DNA of 64,000 nucleotides from Riptortus pedestris (GCA_019009955.1 CM032232.1:73639001-73703000), one strand, 5' to 3'; shown: positions 33,166 through 43,988, counted from the first letter of the stretch. The notes: a model not told the origin generated them from the sequence alone. Translations and numbers: made by a program.

Positions 33166-33893
33166 TATATCAGTTTACACTGCTTGCTAGAGTGGTCATT
33201 AATTGCACTGAATTCTGAAATATTCACCTTTCCCTTCTTCAAGAAATTTTAATTATAGAGGATCAGAAACATTTGTGTATGTTCAATACAGTATGCTTAA
33301 CTTTTGTTGATTACTCAAAAAATGCTATCAATTTTCATATTACTAGCGGACTATATTTTATATTAATAACTTTGAATTGATCCATATCTCCCCTTCAATT
33401 TCAGCTCCTCTTAATTACCTTTAAATGTAATATGTGTCTAGCGAATTGCAGCTTGATTGCTAACTGATTGACAAGATAGTGCATAGTGTGGCATATGTAA
33501 ATTTGTATAAACATCCATGCAAGTATGCAGTATTAATAAAAATGTTGGGAAGCATTCATTACCTCTGAAAACTTAAAACAAAATTAGATTTATATAAACA
33601 AATGTGAGCGTCATTTAATAGATATATCAAGTTTTATTTTCCAAATATTTTAAAATGACGATGACCTGCAATCCCGTATCAATATTGAAGAACAAATGGC
33701 TAATCACACTCAGTCAGTTTTAGTTCAACCAGGCACTGTAAACCTACTGATTTAGATACCAGGCTTAAATAAACTTCAACCTAAATAGTTAAAGCATTGG
33801 AATTAATTGCTCATGTATTAAATTACTATTACAATAACAATATAGTTGCTATCAACAGTATCAATTAAGATTGATTACTCAGTGTTTTGATAG

Positions 33894-34089
33894 GCTGCCA
33901 AAGAGGGAGATCTTCCCTACACCTATTGGTGAACGAAGGATGTCTGGTCCGCCTTTGCCTAAGGTTTCATTGGACGTAGCCGAGAAGACTGTTCCCACAG
34001 CTGAAGAGCAACCAGAAGTACAAGAAACTAAGCCTCAAGAATTCGTTGAGGTTTCCATTGGGAAAACAGGCCCCTTTCTGGATAAGCCA
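33894..34089 (+). CDS. Exon 13 (residues 665-730), unrecognised protein
   Basis: Follows GTTTTGATAG| in phase 2 and ends AAGCCA|GTAAGA in phase 0. It encodes a proline-rich linker, LPKREIFPTPIGERRMSG and PPLPKVSLDVAEKTVPTAEE, ending GKTGPFLDKP. The phase-2 junction with exon 12 restores an arginine codon exactly. Confidence 0.85.
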
Positions 34090-34706
34090 GTAAGATTTAT
34101 TTGATAGTCTCAATTAAAACTATACATCTGTTTTCTTGGTAAGCTAAGTTAGGCAGCTTATAAGTTCTTTTATTTAACTATTTACATTGAGTTAAGCAAT
34201 CGTTAAATTAATCATTCAGGAAATGTGGATATATATCCATACTTGGATTCCACAACAAATCATTTGATTGGTAAAATCAGTATCCCATAACTTTGATGTT
34301 CTATTGTTATAACTAAGATTGTGCATTTTATGAGAAGGGGGTTCAATCTGCACTGGGAAGGAAGGACAGAGTCCATGTTAACTGATGTGGGTGGGGGGGG
34401 GGAGGCACTGGAAGTACTACGCCAAATAACTATCGAGTGGAGGTACTGACTTTATTTTAACCCAAATCATCAATTTGATCTTTCACTAGCCATAATATGG
34501 ATATTTATAAATTAAATCAGTTTGGCATATATTAATGGATACTATATATAATTTAAGATGTAACGCTTCATAATTTGTTCTTTACTATTTCTTAAGTCTT
34601 GTTTCGTGCAATTATTAAGACACTAGAGTATCTATTTTACCCCATATTAATTTCTTGTTTGATTTTAAAGCATGTTTTATAACATCTAATGTTGCACACT
34701 TTCCAG

Positions 34707-34826
34707 TACACTGTTGAATGCACTGATCCTCAATGTGAGCTCATTGACGCTGCAGACCTTCCGATCAATGAATTTGAATTGGCACGAAGAAGGATAGCAG
34801 TATTACCAGTAAAAAGGCAACTGGAA
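34707..34826 (+). CDS. Exon 14 (residues 731-770), unrecognised protein
   Basis: A 40-codon, phase-0 exon after CACTTTCCAG|, ending CTGGAA|GTATGA. It encodes YTVECTDPQCELIDAADLP and ELARRRIAVLPVKRQLE. A nearby 25-base T run (34937-34961) lies in the following intron. Confidence 0.82.
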
Positions 34827-34964
34827 GTATGAAGAAATTATTATTAGTTTACTTTTAAATTCATTCTTTTGAATAACACAATTTTTGCTCTTGTACTACT
34901 ATTACTATCTCATTGAATCTAGTGAAGTGAGTTCTTTTTTTTTTTTTTTTTTTTTTTTTATTTC

Positions 34965-35150
34965 CCTTAGGACCAGGCCAGCAAGGGAACCAACTACTGA
35001 GGTTGTAATCATGTACAATATGTTCTAAATAAAAATGTGTAGTCATCTATTGGGTAGAATGACGAGTAATTGAAAAAGTTCACAAAAATCTTTTAATGAA
35101 CTGAAAAACAGTAGCTGTTTTCCTTGATAATGTATCAATTTATACTACTC
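34965..35150 (-). mobile_element. HX palindromic-end variant with inserted loop
   Basis: Reads TTTCCCTTAGGACCAGGCC, AGCAAGGGAACC and CTACTGAGGTTGTAATCATG. This matches the HX palindromic end except for about 14 extra bases between the arms. Partner of 32985-33165. Confidence 0.5.
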
Positions 35151-35181
35151 GTTTGCAAAATTGATCATCTTTATTTTCCAG

Positions 35182-35314
35182 GCTGCTATTAAGTATCTTT
35201 GTGACAAAGGAGATCCCCTTGGAGTATTGCCTAATATTGAACTTGTACCATGGTTGGTAAGATGGTTTGATAAACGGCGAGGTGTAAAGAAAATCCTTAC
35301 TGAAGAAGATAAAG
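35182..35314 (+). CDS. Exon 15 (residues 771-814), unrecognised protein
   Basis: After TTATTTTCCAG|, ending GATAAAG|GTATTA; phase 0 in, phase 1 out. It encodes AAIKYLCDKGDPLGVLPNIE, LVPWLVRWFDKRRGVKK and ILTEEDK. This opens the tryptophan-rich, globular-looking C-terminal region. Confidence 0.85.
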
Positions 35315-35639
35315 GTATTATAATAATTAATCTAAAATTAACTTTTTTTTGTCTTTCTTTGTTTTAATATTAATTTATATTATACTAAATATTTATTATA
35401 TAAAAAAATATATTCCTTATTTTACATAAATTCCACTTTCATGTTTTATTGATGCTTTGATTCTTATAATTAAAAAAAAATGATACACATGAGCTGCATA
35501 ATGGGCACCTTTTAAAATTGCCTACTAGGAAATTGTAAGTAATAGTAGTTACAAAGTACTAACTAGGTAAAAATTAACCAACATGATCTTCAATGTTGGA
35601 AGAAACAGTTAAATTTGGATCATGACACTATCCATTTTC

Positions 35640-36070
35640 ATCTCAGAAACGTAAAATGTTAAATGTAACATAGCATGTTTCTCACACAGTAAAGGTAATG
35701 AAACCCATAATTGATGCTAAAGCTAAGATAACCCGTTTCATGATTTATCAGCTTGTTGTTAATATGAGATGATCGAGAGTTAGGGGTTTACTGAAGGCTG
35801 AAAACTAAAAAATAAAATTATTGCTTAATATTTGACATAGAGAAAAAACCACAGATAACAAAAGTAAAAGTGTAAATTGCCAACAAGATTGATTTTATAC
35901 AATGTTTTGATCTGGCTCATAATAATAGAGATATTTTGATTTTTTGAAATTCTCAACTCCCCAGATCCGATTTTAGCCATTAACAAACTTGTACTTTTTT
36001 TTTACATGAAACACCGAATTACATTAAATGTTGATTTGCTAACAAAAAAGCAAAAATTATGACAAATGTA
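35640..36070 (+). mobile_element. HX core fragment
   Basis: Shows TTTCTCACACAGTAAAGG, GGGGTTTACTGAAGGCTG, GATCTGGCTCATAATAATAG and ATTTTAGCCATTAACAAAC in HX order. Both termini are missing. It is strongly diverged. Lies in the intron after exon 15. Confidence 0.7.
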
Positions 36071-36223
36071 AAATTTATTGAAAGAACCTACACAAAGTAA
36101 TTCTGCATAATTAAAAAAATCTTATGTGGGCACTGCATAACTTCCTATCAAATAAAGGAAATGTTTTGATACACTTTATTTAAAATAATTACATTTAAGC
36201 ATAATAAGAAATCTTAATAATGC

Positions 36224-36249
36224 AATGGAGATATCATAATATCTCCATT
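36224..36249. repeat. Perfect 11-bp hairpin
   Basis: AATGGAGATAT is separated by CATA from ATATCTCCATT. The flanks TGC and CCAATGCA extend the symmetry imperfectly. It is intronic and its role is unknown. A shorter hairpin with 9-bp GGGATACCA arms occurs at 37249-37277. Confidence 0.8.
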
Positions 36250-36966
36250 CCAATGCATGGGATCAAATAATATTGTAGAACATAAATTACTGATCTTTTC
36301 ATGGTACACCAAATTGACTATACCAAATTCTTGTATCTCTAATAGGGACAAAGAAATTTTCAATATTTTATTTCCGCTCACTCCTCCTCCTTAGTTGATT
36401 ACGAACAAAAGTGGAGGTCTTAATATGAAATTTCAATATTCTAAGATATACTTGGCAAAAGGTACTCTAGTTTTTTCAATCAAATAAATTTTAAGTGTGC
36501 AATTACACTTGATGATACACTTTGGGTACAAAAAAAACATATAGGGTGAAAAAAAAATTTGTTTAATAAGTAAAAGTGTTTAACCATCTGCCTACACACA
36601 TGAGCGAAGTTTGAATTTTTAGCCATTATCAAGGAGTATAAGTTTTTAATAATTTTGTGGATCTGGGTCAGATATTTGGGAATCTAAATACATAGTAAGA
36701 ATTGAGTTGACTAGATGTGATAGATAATAAGAGTGGGAGTTAACTAATGTCAGGATGAGCTCAGGATTGTGTAGTTCTTTGAGATACATGGATGTATTAT
36801 CTATCATTCAGGTAAGATTTTACAATAATTATGTACACTACAATTAGGACTTAATAGGTAAGTAACCCAAATATAGTCAAATTTCAAAATTTGTAAGCAT
36901 TACATAAAGATTGTTATGTGCTGAAAGTGATCAAACCAAGCTACAAAGTATATTTCATTGTTTCAG

Positions 36967-37091
36967 CTGAACTAATGCAGAAGAGCTTTGATTTTTGGAC
37001 TGCTGAATACCACCATTGCACAAGTGCACCTATGGTTGAACTTCCTAGTGGAAAATACACTTGGCAGAATAAGAAGTGGTTGATGGATGCT
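36967..37091 (+). CDS. Exon 16 (residues 815-856), unrecognised protein
   Basis: Follows CATTGTTTCAG| in phase 1 and ends GATGCT|GTAAGT in phase 0. It encodes ELMQKSFDFWTAEYHHCTS, APMVELPSGKYTWQNKKWL and MDA, with four tryptophans or tyrosine/tryptophan clusters typical of a folded domain. Confidence 0.85.
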
Positions 37092-38204
37092 GTAAGTTTT
37101 TTTTTTCTCCATTAAAAAGACCACATAAGTATAAAGAAGGTAACTCTTATGATTCTTATCAGCAATTTCGGTCTCAAGTGGAGTCTTTCCTTCTTGCAGA
37201 ATACTTTTTTCCTATTTCCTTCTTGTTGGTTAATCTAATGCCAAGGTAAGGGATACCACTATATGTCAATGGTATCCCTCTTTTTAAGTGTGAGTCTAAG
37301 AGTTTATTAAAGGATAACCTTTGGATTTGTACATATATTTAAAACTTTCATGTTTTTGAGATGTTTAAACTATATACTTTATCTTCAAGTTTTAAACTAT
37401 ATTTTAATGAGTTTCAAGTCAAGAATTAAACAATACTAAGTATTGAAATGAATCCTTTTGCAAGGCAGATTTTCAGATAGGTTTTGTAAAAACTAGATAC
37501 TACTAATATACTGATAATGGAATGAGATAAATTCCACAAGAACAATGGAATACAGAGAAAATAATTAATAATTTACCAATACATTTTGGGTTATTCCCTA
37601 CGACAGTGTCCCTATATACCTCCATCGTGACAGCAATTTTTGGCTGTTAGGTAATCGTATACTTTCTCAAGGGAATTACTGCCCTAATTCCAAGTGACAA
37701 AATGGATAATAAATGAACCCTGATTAAACTGCCATTCCCCACTGTCATTGTATTTAAGTTCTGCTTTCCATATCCCCACATTTTCCATAACTAGAATTTT
37801 TATTTATATCATCACCTTGAGGTTGTCTCTCTATTTGTACTCCACAATCCTGTCAGTTCCAAACAAAAATAATATTGCCTTTCCTAGAATATTCAAATGT
37901 TTTTCTTTCATTCAACTCAGAATCTTAAATACCTTACACTCTAATTTTTGGTCCAAAAATCTTGGCCTTGGAACTTTCCAAGATTCTTTTTCTGATGAAA
38001 AATACCGAATGTCTTAATATTGTTTTGCTAAACTATTATTATCCAACTTACCAGTGTATGTAAGGCATTTGTTGTTGACTTCTCTTTACTATAGGAATCT
38101 TGATACCAATGAAGGAGCTTTGTTTACATATATTCCTCCTGCAAATATGTATTAAGCATTATTTCTAATGCTTCTAATAAAAATTAGCCCATTAATGCCT
38201 TTAA

Positions 38205-38257
38205 TCCCAATTAGCCCTAGTCACCAGAAAAGTGGACATTAATAAATAATAATAATA
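38205..38257 (+). mobile_element. SINE tail fragment
   Basis: Reads CCCAATTAGCCCTAGTC, AAAAGTGGACATTAATAAAT and then AAT repeats, the 3' end of the SINE family. It directly abuts the foldback element that follows. Confidence 0.6.
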
Positions 38258-38540
38258 TTTATATAATCTTCAAATTTTTTTGGCAAGTGTCTCCAATAAA
38301 AAACATTTATTTCGGTATAAACTTTATTGCAACTGCCCTACATGTTTCGTGGCTTATTTGCCACCTCTTAATTAAGGGATGGGTTAAATTAATGTTATTA
38401 ATAATTTTTTAAAAGGGATAGCCCCTGAAGAGGTGGTAAATAAGCCACAAAACATGTAGGGCAGTTGCAATAAAGTTTGCACCGGAAAGAAATGTTTTTT
38501 ATTGGAGACTCTTGCCAAAAACATTTGAAGAATATATAAA
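38258..38540. mobile_element. Foldback MITE with ~110-bp arms
   Basis: The left arm (to about 38372) includes GGCAAGTGTCTCCAATAAAA and CTGCCCTACATGTTTCGTGG. The right arm (from about 38426) gives their near-exact complements, and symmetry extends outwards to TCTTCAAAT and ATTTGAAGA. The loop is about 55 bases and non-coding. Lies in the last intron. A related ACATGTTTCG ... CTCTTCAGG motif appears at the right edge of the window (63925-63960). Confidence 0.85.
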
Positions 38541-38614
38541 TAATATTGAGTCCAGAATAAGAATAATAATACTACTAAATGACAAGAGAAATCTGTTTAA
38601 AAGACCTAGAAAAT

Positions 38615-38848
38615 TCAACCCACACCATGGGTAGCCCATTCTAGCCTAAGAATGTCTCTTTGAGTAAACCCTTTTATTTTGTTTGCTCCATTGTCTTCTT
38701 CTCCCTGGAGGAAGTGATCCTCCACGAAAAGCTGCTCGGCAAGCTTCTGCGAGCAACTCTCGTTAGAATGCCAAGAGCTATTCTCTGTATTCGTACCTAT
38801 TACATCTTCAAGCCTGGTATCTAATACTATTGGAGAGAATGCAAACAT
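38615..38848 (-). other. Intronic antisense open frame, unrecognised
   Basis: A 77-codon frame on the minus strand in a GC-richer intronic patch ends 80 bases before exon 17. It contains VIGTNTENSSWHSNES and HFLQGEEDNGANKIKGFTQR. No domain was recognised. It may be a transposon coding relic rather than a gene. Confidence 0.15.
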
Positions 38849-38927
38849 TTGAAACCAACGTAATGTACTAACAAAAACGAATTTGTCATGGGCTTGTAAA
38901 ACAGAATATCATTTTTTTTTTTTTCAG

Positions 38928-39146
38928 TTGGATAAAGAGCAATATAAACACAAGAGAGCTGTAAAGCACCTCCTCATAGATAATGCCAGAGACCTATTTC
39001 CATCGACATTCTGCGAGTATTTCAATACTCCTCTGAACAAATCCTTCCGTCAGCTTTTTTACACTTACTTCCCATCGTGCGAACGAGACTGTCTCGTTTT
39101 TAAGCCTTGGGACCCGAAAGAAGAAAAAATAGATGACAAAAAGTAA
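38928..39146 (+). CDS. Exon 17, terminal (residues 857-928)
   Basis: A T tract and TTTTTTCAG| precede the exon in phase 0. It encodes LDKEQYKHKRAVKHLLIDNA, FPSTFCEYFNTPLNKSFRQL, FYTYFPSCERDCLVFKPW and a lysine/aspartate-rich tail ending at TAA. The AATAAA eight bases later marks the gene end. Confidence 0.88.
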   Translation: MDKEQYKHKRAVKHLLIDNARDLFPSTFCEYFNTPLNKSFRQLFYTYFPSCERDCLVFKPWDPKEEKIDDKK

Positions 39147-39153
39147 AATCACT

Positions 39154-39159
39154 AATAAA
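39154..39159 (+). terminator. Polyadenylation signal
   Basis: AATAAA follows the stop codon of the 17-exon gene by eight bases and is followed by T-rich sequence, giving a very short 3' UTR. Confidence 0.65.
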
Positions 39160-39473
39160 GATTTTATTTATATTTTATTCTATAGTATAAATATAAAACA
39201 AGCCAAAAAAAAAAACATATTCCTTTAGACCATTCTAGAATTTCATACATTACAGGTAGTCTCTCTTTATCTCCTTTTTATTTATTTATTTAGGAAATCC
39301 TAAATTTTTATTGTGTGTCAGAAGGTTGCGTTCAGTAATCATTGCCATAAATGTTTAATACAATTGGTGTTCAATATTAAAACTTTAATGATTGCTATCA
39401 CATTAAAAATCTTTTTATCAACTTTTCAATAGAGCCTAAAAACTTTAAAGGATAATTAAAAAAATGAATATAT

Positions 39474-39477
39474 ATAT

Positions 39478-39528
<51 letters not shown>

Positions 39529-39530
39529 CA
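39474..39530. repeat. (TA)n-(TG)n microsatellite
   Basis: A TA run passes into a TG run just before an HX copy. Confidence 0.9.
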
Positions 39531-39570
39531 CAGTTTCTACATCTTTATAAATATTATATTTGGTTGCTGT

Positions 39571-39699
39571 TTTAGCAAATTTCCCTTAGGGGAAATCAGC
39601 TATTGAGTTTGTACTCATGATGTGATTTTCTTCATATGTCCATCGATCCTACCCAGATGATGAAAATGAGGTCCGTTCAAAATTATATATATATGTATG

Positions 39700-39745
<46 letters not shown>

Positions 39746-40176
39746 TGTTAACACTCTAGCAGTCACAATTTTTCAAAAATGAGGGTTTTCAAAAATTCAA
39801 GATATCTCCATTACTTTACGTCAATCGAAAAATTGTATAGAATCAATCTTCCTGCAAATTAAATTTACTATAAATATTGTTATATACATTTATTCTCTAA
39901 TAATCCCACCCTGGCTTGAAAAGGGTGGTAACCTGTAGATAACCCGTCCCAATTAGCCTGAGGTGCAAAAAGGGAACGTTAATAAATAATAATAATAATT
40001 TATTCTCTATCTTGAATATTAACCGAGATATTTGCATTTTTATTGTGATAACAGACGAGATGAGATCATCTAACTTTGGTTCTAGTCGTGAGTTTCCACC
40101 AAAAGCTAGTTCGGCTCATAAAATTTCTCTATTGTAAAACTTCACGTGGGAAATCTGTAGCCCCTAGACGAACTTT
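39571..40176 (-). mobile_element. HX repeat, variant B, with nested SINE
   Basis: Starts TTTAGCAAATTTCCCTTAGG and GAAATCAGCTATTGAG, carries a (TA)n tract at 39685-39741, and ends with variant-B TTCTCTATTGTAAAACTTCA, ACGTGGGAAATCTG and AGCCCCTAGACGAAC. It is split at 39899-39997 by a SINE flanked by an 11-base duplication. Lies just downstream of the 17-exon gene. Confidence 0.9.
39899..39997 (+). mobile_element. SINE, 5'-truncated, with target duplication
   Basis: Body CCCACCCTGGCTTGAAAAGG to GAACGTTAATAAAT with an AAT-repeat tail. ATTTATTCTCT occurs immediately before (39888-39898) and after (39998-40008), an 11-base target-site duplication inside HX core. Insertion was therefore by target-primed reverse transcription, after the HX copy had settled. 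Confidence 0.9.
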
Positions 40177-41529
40177 TTATGCTTTAATCATGAGCACACA
40201 CTTATACTTTACTCAATAAAAGGCGTATATCCACATAACACACACACATACGCGCACACAACACACATATATACACATACACATTCGTGTATATATGTTT
40301 ATGTGAGAGTGTGTGTTAATGTATTTGACTGCTCATATAACAAACAATAAACAACTTTAATTTGGCTATTAAATATTACATCTAATAATAGTACATTTAA
40401 TGTTCATTGACAACTGTCTGTATGATTACCCCTCCCCCCCCCTCTCCCCTCAGGGAACTATATAGCACAAGAGTAAACGGAGGATTTAATGAATTATAAC
40501 AAAAAATGTGAGGTAAGTCAATAACTTTTTTATTTTTATAGTAAATTATCCAAGGGGTGTAAAATACAATGTTATTAGAAAACAATGCAAATTAATAACA
40601 ATTAAAAAGATGGATAAAATATATGATTAAAATAATAATAATAGAATGATATTTGAAACTATAATGAATATCACATAAGCACATTAAAAAATTTACCACT
40701 TGATGGTAAGTATCACAGGCACGAGTCCTAGCTTCAATCATCTATTTATTTTCTACAATAAATGCTATATTACAACTAGAATTTAGTATTTACATTCAAC
40801 TTTTCGCTATTTAGCTTCGAATTTGATTTAATAAATAGACAATAACAACTTTTCAAAATAATTAATGTTGGAAATGTAATACTTTATTTACTTACAATAA
40901 AAAAAAATACTATGAAAGAACTAATTCAAGAATACATAGAATCCACAAGGACTTTTAAAGTCAACGTTGATTCTTGAACACATTAAAGATAATAACATAG
41001 AATCATTTTTTACAAAAATAAATATTAAAACTGGATAACAGAATTGAAATATAACTTTACAACAGGTTCAAGAACAAATTTTAGATTATAAAAAGGAAAA
41101 AAATGAGTACAATGTTAACAGGTTAAAGCCATAATACAATTCAACAATATACTAAATTACCACATTTAGCAAATCTAAACCATCAAAACAAACACAGCTA
41201 GAACAAATATAATGCAGACAGCACTTTTTTTTTTTTGCAGTAAGAACTATTTTTTGGTCTTTATTTATGGGGCTGTATTACTGTATGTAGCTTGTGGGGC
41301 GTATAGGGTAAATATTATTATGAACATATGTCTCGGAATGGATGACAAGTTGCTGATGCAAATAAATTTTATTATGAGAAAATAATAGGTAATTCAAAGT
41401 TTTCCTGCTCAATTGCAAATGGAAGAGAGGGTCTTTTAGTGACAAAAATGAAATTATTTATTATTTAAACGAGTTCTGCAACACCAGCGATTTAATCATT
41501 ACTCAATTGTGCACAAAAAAGCGAATATT

Positions 41530-41562
<33 letters not shown>

Positions 41563-42470
41563 GGAAAAGGAGTGAACTATGGCTTATGGTGGTTTTTGAT
41601 ACGGATTGGCATACCAGTTGTATACGAAACAAACAGTATTGTTTATGGAAACATCAGGGTGGTGAAAATAATATAAGTATCCCCGGGAGTAATAAAAACA
41701 AAAAAAATGAAATAAGGAAAAGAGAAAACCAAAAAAAAAAAAAAAGGATAAATAAAAAAAAATAAAATAAGGAAAACAGAACACCAAAAAATGAATAAAT
41801 AAATAAAAAAATAATAAATTAAATTAAAGTGTATACACCCTGCTAATGTAGGAAATAAGTGAAGAGTAGTGTGTATATTATAGTGTGTTGTATATATTAA
41901 TGTCTTTTAGATGTTTAATGAAATTAAACTGAATATGAAAAGGATAAAATTTCCCAGCCCTAGGAGCTTTGGATTTGATTGTTTTTTGTTTTGATATCAA
42001 AATAGAACAATTTAATCAAATGGGAATGTAAAGGTATGGAAGAAAAAAAATTGTGTTGCAGACCTTCAAAATATTAAATTTGAAGTTATTGATTATTATT
42101 ATAAAATGACCAACCTATTTGAATAGTATTTTAATGTAATGTTCATATTTTTAGAATAATGCGGTGTTAAGTATATTTATAATTTTAAGAAAAGACCAAA
42201 AATAGTTTTTAAAAATGTCCTGGAATTTCATTTGTAGTAGATACACATTCTCTCTAGCGATAAATACATCTATTGCTCAACCCCAAGGAGCCCACCTATT
42301 TCAATCTTTTGAGCCTTCTAATAAAGAAGCCAACACAAAAGATAATTGCCAATAACTCTTCAATTTCCGTTCAATGCTAATTACTTAAGAAAGAGAGCAC
42401 AAACTCTTGGATTTCTGTCTTAAGCACTACTCCACATAAGAAAAATATTTTTGAACAAGAGTGATAATAA
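40177..42470. other. Intergenic, simple repeats, no gene
   Basis: Contains CA-rich tracts (40240-40300), a C run at 40432, a 34-base A run (41529-41562) and A-rich sequence to 41820. Open frames are compositional artefacts. No coding, RNA or mobile element signature was recognised. Confidence 0.5.
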
Positions 42471-42989
42471 AAGAGATATAATTAGATTTTTTATAATTTA
42501 TCCCTGCTCTAAACCCCCACTCCTCCTAGTTGGATTTCAGTCAATTAACAGCTATTGTTTTTACATTAAGTGGTTAAATTGGAGGTATTGATAAAATAAA
42601 AATTAAAGGCTCTAATGATAGAATGTTCATTGGTAACATCATGGAAGTTTAATCGTGTATCTCACATAGTAAAAGTCGGATGAACATGAAAACAATACAT
42701 AATATTTAAACTTTGTAATATGTTAGCTTATTGTAAGTGTAAGATGATCAGGAGTGGAGATTCGCTAAAGGGTGCAAACTAAAAAAAATTGTTAACATTA
42801 AAACTACAATTGTAGAATATTACAAAGTATGTATATATAACATTTTTGATCTGACACATAATAATAAGAATTTTTGGGTTTGACCCCACCCCCTTAATTC
42901 CGGAATTTGTATCATATAGAAGGAAAAAAATAAAATAAAATCTTGGTCCCAGGCTAAGGTCTTACCATGCGAACTAAATTAATAAAGTA
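42470..42989 (+). mobile_element. HX repeat, diverged, interrupted by Tigger
   Basis: Contains GTGTATCTCACATAGTAAAAG, the GATCAGGAGTGGAGATTCGC block and TTTTTGATCTGACACATAATA. Its palindromic end reappears at 43411-43436 (TTCCCTAAAGGAAAATTTCC, then TAAAA), beyond the Tigger element. The DNA transposon therefore inserted into HX. Confidence 0.6.
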
Positions 42990-43408
42990 CAGTTGTCCCT
43001 CGATAATCCGACACTTTTTAATCCGACGTACTCGGTAGTCCGACGCGCTACAGGCAGCAACATGCATCTCCCTCCCACCGCTCCGGCAGGAAGCAAAACA
43101 AACCTGCAGTGAAAAATGGCAAGCACAAGTGTGAAACGTAAACATAAAACATTAAGTTTATCTGAAAAATGGGAAATTATTAAACGAATAGACCGTGGTG
43201 AAACTCCCAGTGCAATATCTAAAGAGTACATGTATCCTGGTATTAATAAATTACATGTACCTTTACTGTTTCTTCCTTTTTTTTAACTTCATTGTGTTCA
43301 AACGCGAATAAAACATCTTTGATAATATGACATTTTTGGTAATCCGACATTTTCGGTAATCCGACACTCTCTCGGTCCCTTAACTGTCGGATTATCGAGG
43401 GACAACTG
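42990..43408 (+). mobile_element. Deleted Tigger/pogo-type DNA transposon
   Basis: Perfect 24-bp terminal inverted repeats (42990-43013 and 43385-43408, beginning CAGTTGTCCCTCGATAATC) are flanked by TA on both sides, as for Tc1/mariner-superfamily elements. Internally only the 5' end of the transposase gene survives; an additional inner TIR-like GGTAATCCGACATTTT is repeated near the right end. Most of the transposase, including any DDD/E domain, is deleted. Confidence 0.92.
43116..43286 (+). pseudogene. Tigger transposase N-terminus (CENP-B-type HTH)
   Basis: ATG opens a 56-codon frame. Residues 7-38 contain KRKHKTLSLSEKWEIIKRID and RGETPSAISKEY. This matches the helix-turn-helix start of CENP-B-like, Tigger and Jerky proteins, which binds DNA. 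Homology stops at SKEYM, where an internal deletion fuses to non-homologous YPGINKLHV... and a stop. A DNA-binding peptide without a catalytic domain could in principle be made. Confidence 0.85.
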
Positions 43409-43436
43409 TACTTCCCTAAAGGAAAATTTCCTAAAA

Positions 43437-43988
43437 TGCTTTCATTAGCATGACATAACATTTCATAAATTAATTGTTTCAATTTAAAAATCTAGCCTTG
43501 AATTTACTGAATACAATATTTTTAAATACATTTTAGCTAATATGAAAAAACTTACAAAGCACATATAAAATTATTAATACTGCATTCAGCTTGCCAAGCA
43601 CAGCTCAAACAAAATTTCAACAAGAAAAATCAGAAATATCTTTTAACAACCATGTTTATCCATAACTATGGAACAAAATTACTATCTTAAAAATTATTAA
43701 ACCTCATTAAGAATATCATTTAGCTACAATGCCTTCAACTAGAGAAATATTTCCTAATTACAGCCCGCAATTTGAGATCATGAATGAAATAAGAATATTA
43801 TAAATACGCTTAGAAATAAATATCATTATTCATATTAAATAACAGTAAATATATATATAAACATTTATCATACAAATAATCAGAATAAATATTTTAAGAT
43901 AAAAAACAAACAGTTTGGACATTTTAATAGTGTCCTATTTAATATAACAAATTTAACACTTGCATAAGACTGAAAATGAATCATAAAG
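43437..43988. other. Convergent 3' flank, no gene
   Basis: AT-rich sequence between the Tigger element and the F-box gene stop. On the minus strand ATTAAA occurs at 43938-43943 and 43923-43928, possible polyadenylation signals for the F-box gene. Nothing else was recognised. Confidence 0.45.
43938..43943 (-). terminator. Possible polyadenylation signal (ATTAAA)
   Basis: ATTAAA on the minus strand lies 46 bases after the F-box gene stop. No AATAAA was found closer. A second ATTAAA lies 15 bases further on. Confidence 0.35.

Larger units (their letters stand above)
16207..39146 (+). other. 17-exon gene for a ~928-residue unrecognised protein
   Basis: This span covers all coding exons. The hand-assembled model totals 2787 coding bases with all phases consistent, starting at an ATG preceded in frame by TAA at 16195-16197 and ending in TAA at 39144-39146. 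I do not recognise the family. The product has a basic N-terminus, a helical region (residues 75-230), a Lys/Glu-rich coiled-coil-like segment (about 330-435), acidic linkers (465-490), and a Trp-rich C-terminal third. No signal peptide or membrane segment is seen, so a cytoplasmic, cytoskeletal or axonemal structural role is a guess. Exon order and phase are better supported than any function. The uncertain link is exon 5. Introns contain HX, SINE, LINE and LTR debris. Confidence 0.8.

Noticed and set aside
42954..43231. Minus-strand open frames of 63 and 85 codons over the Tigger element
   Set aside because: Shadows of the sense CENP-B-type frame and the inverted repeats.
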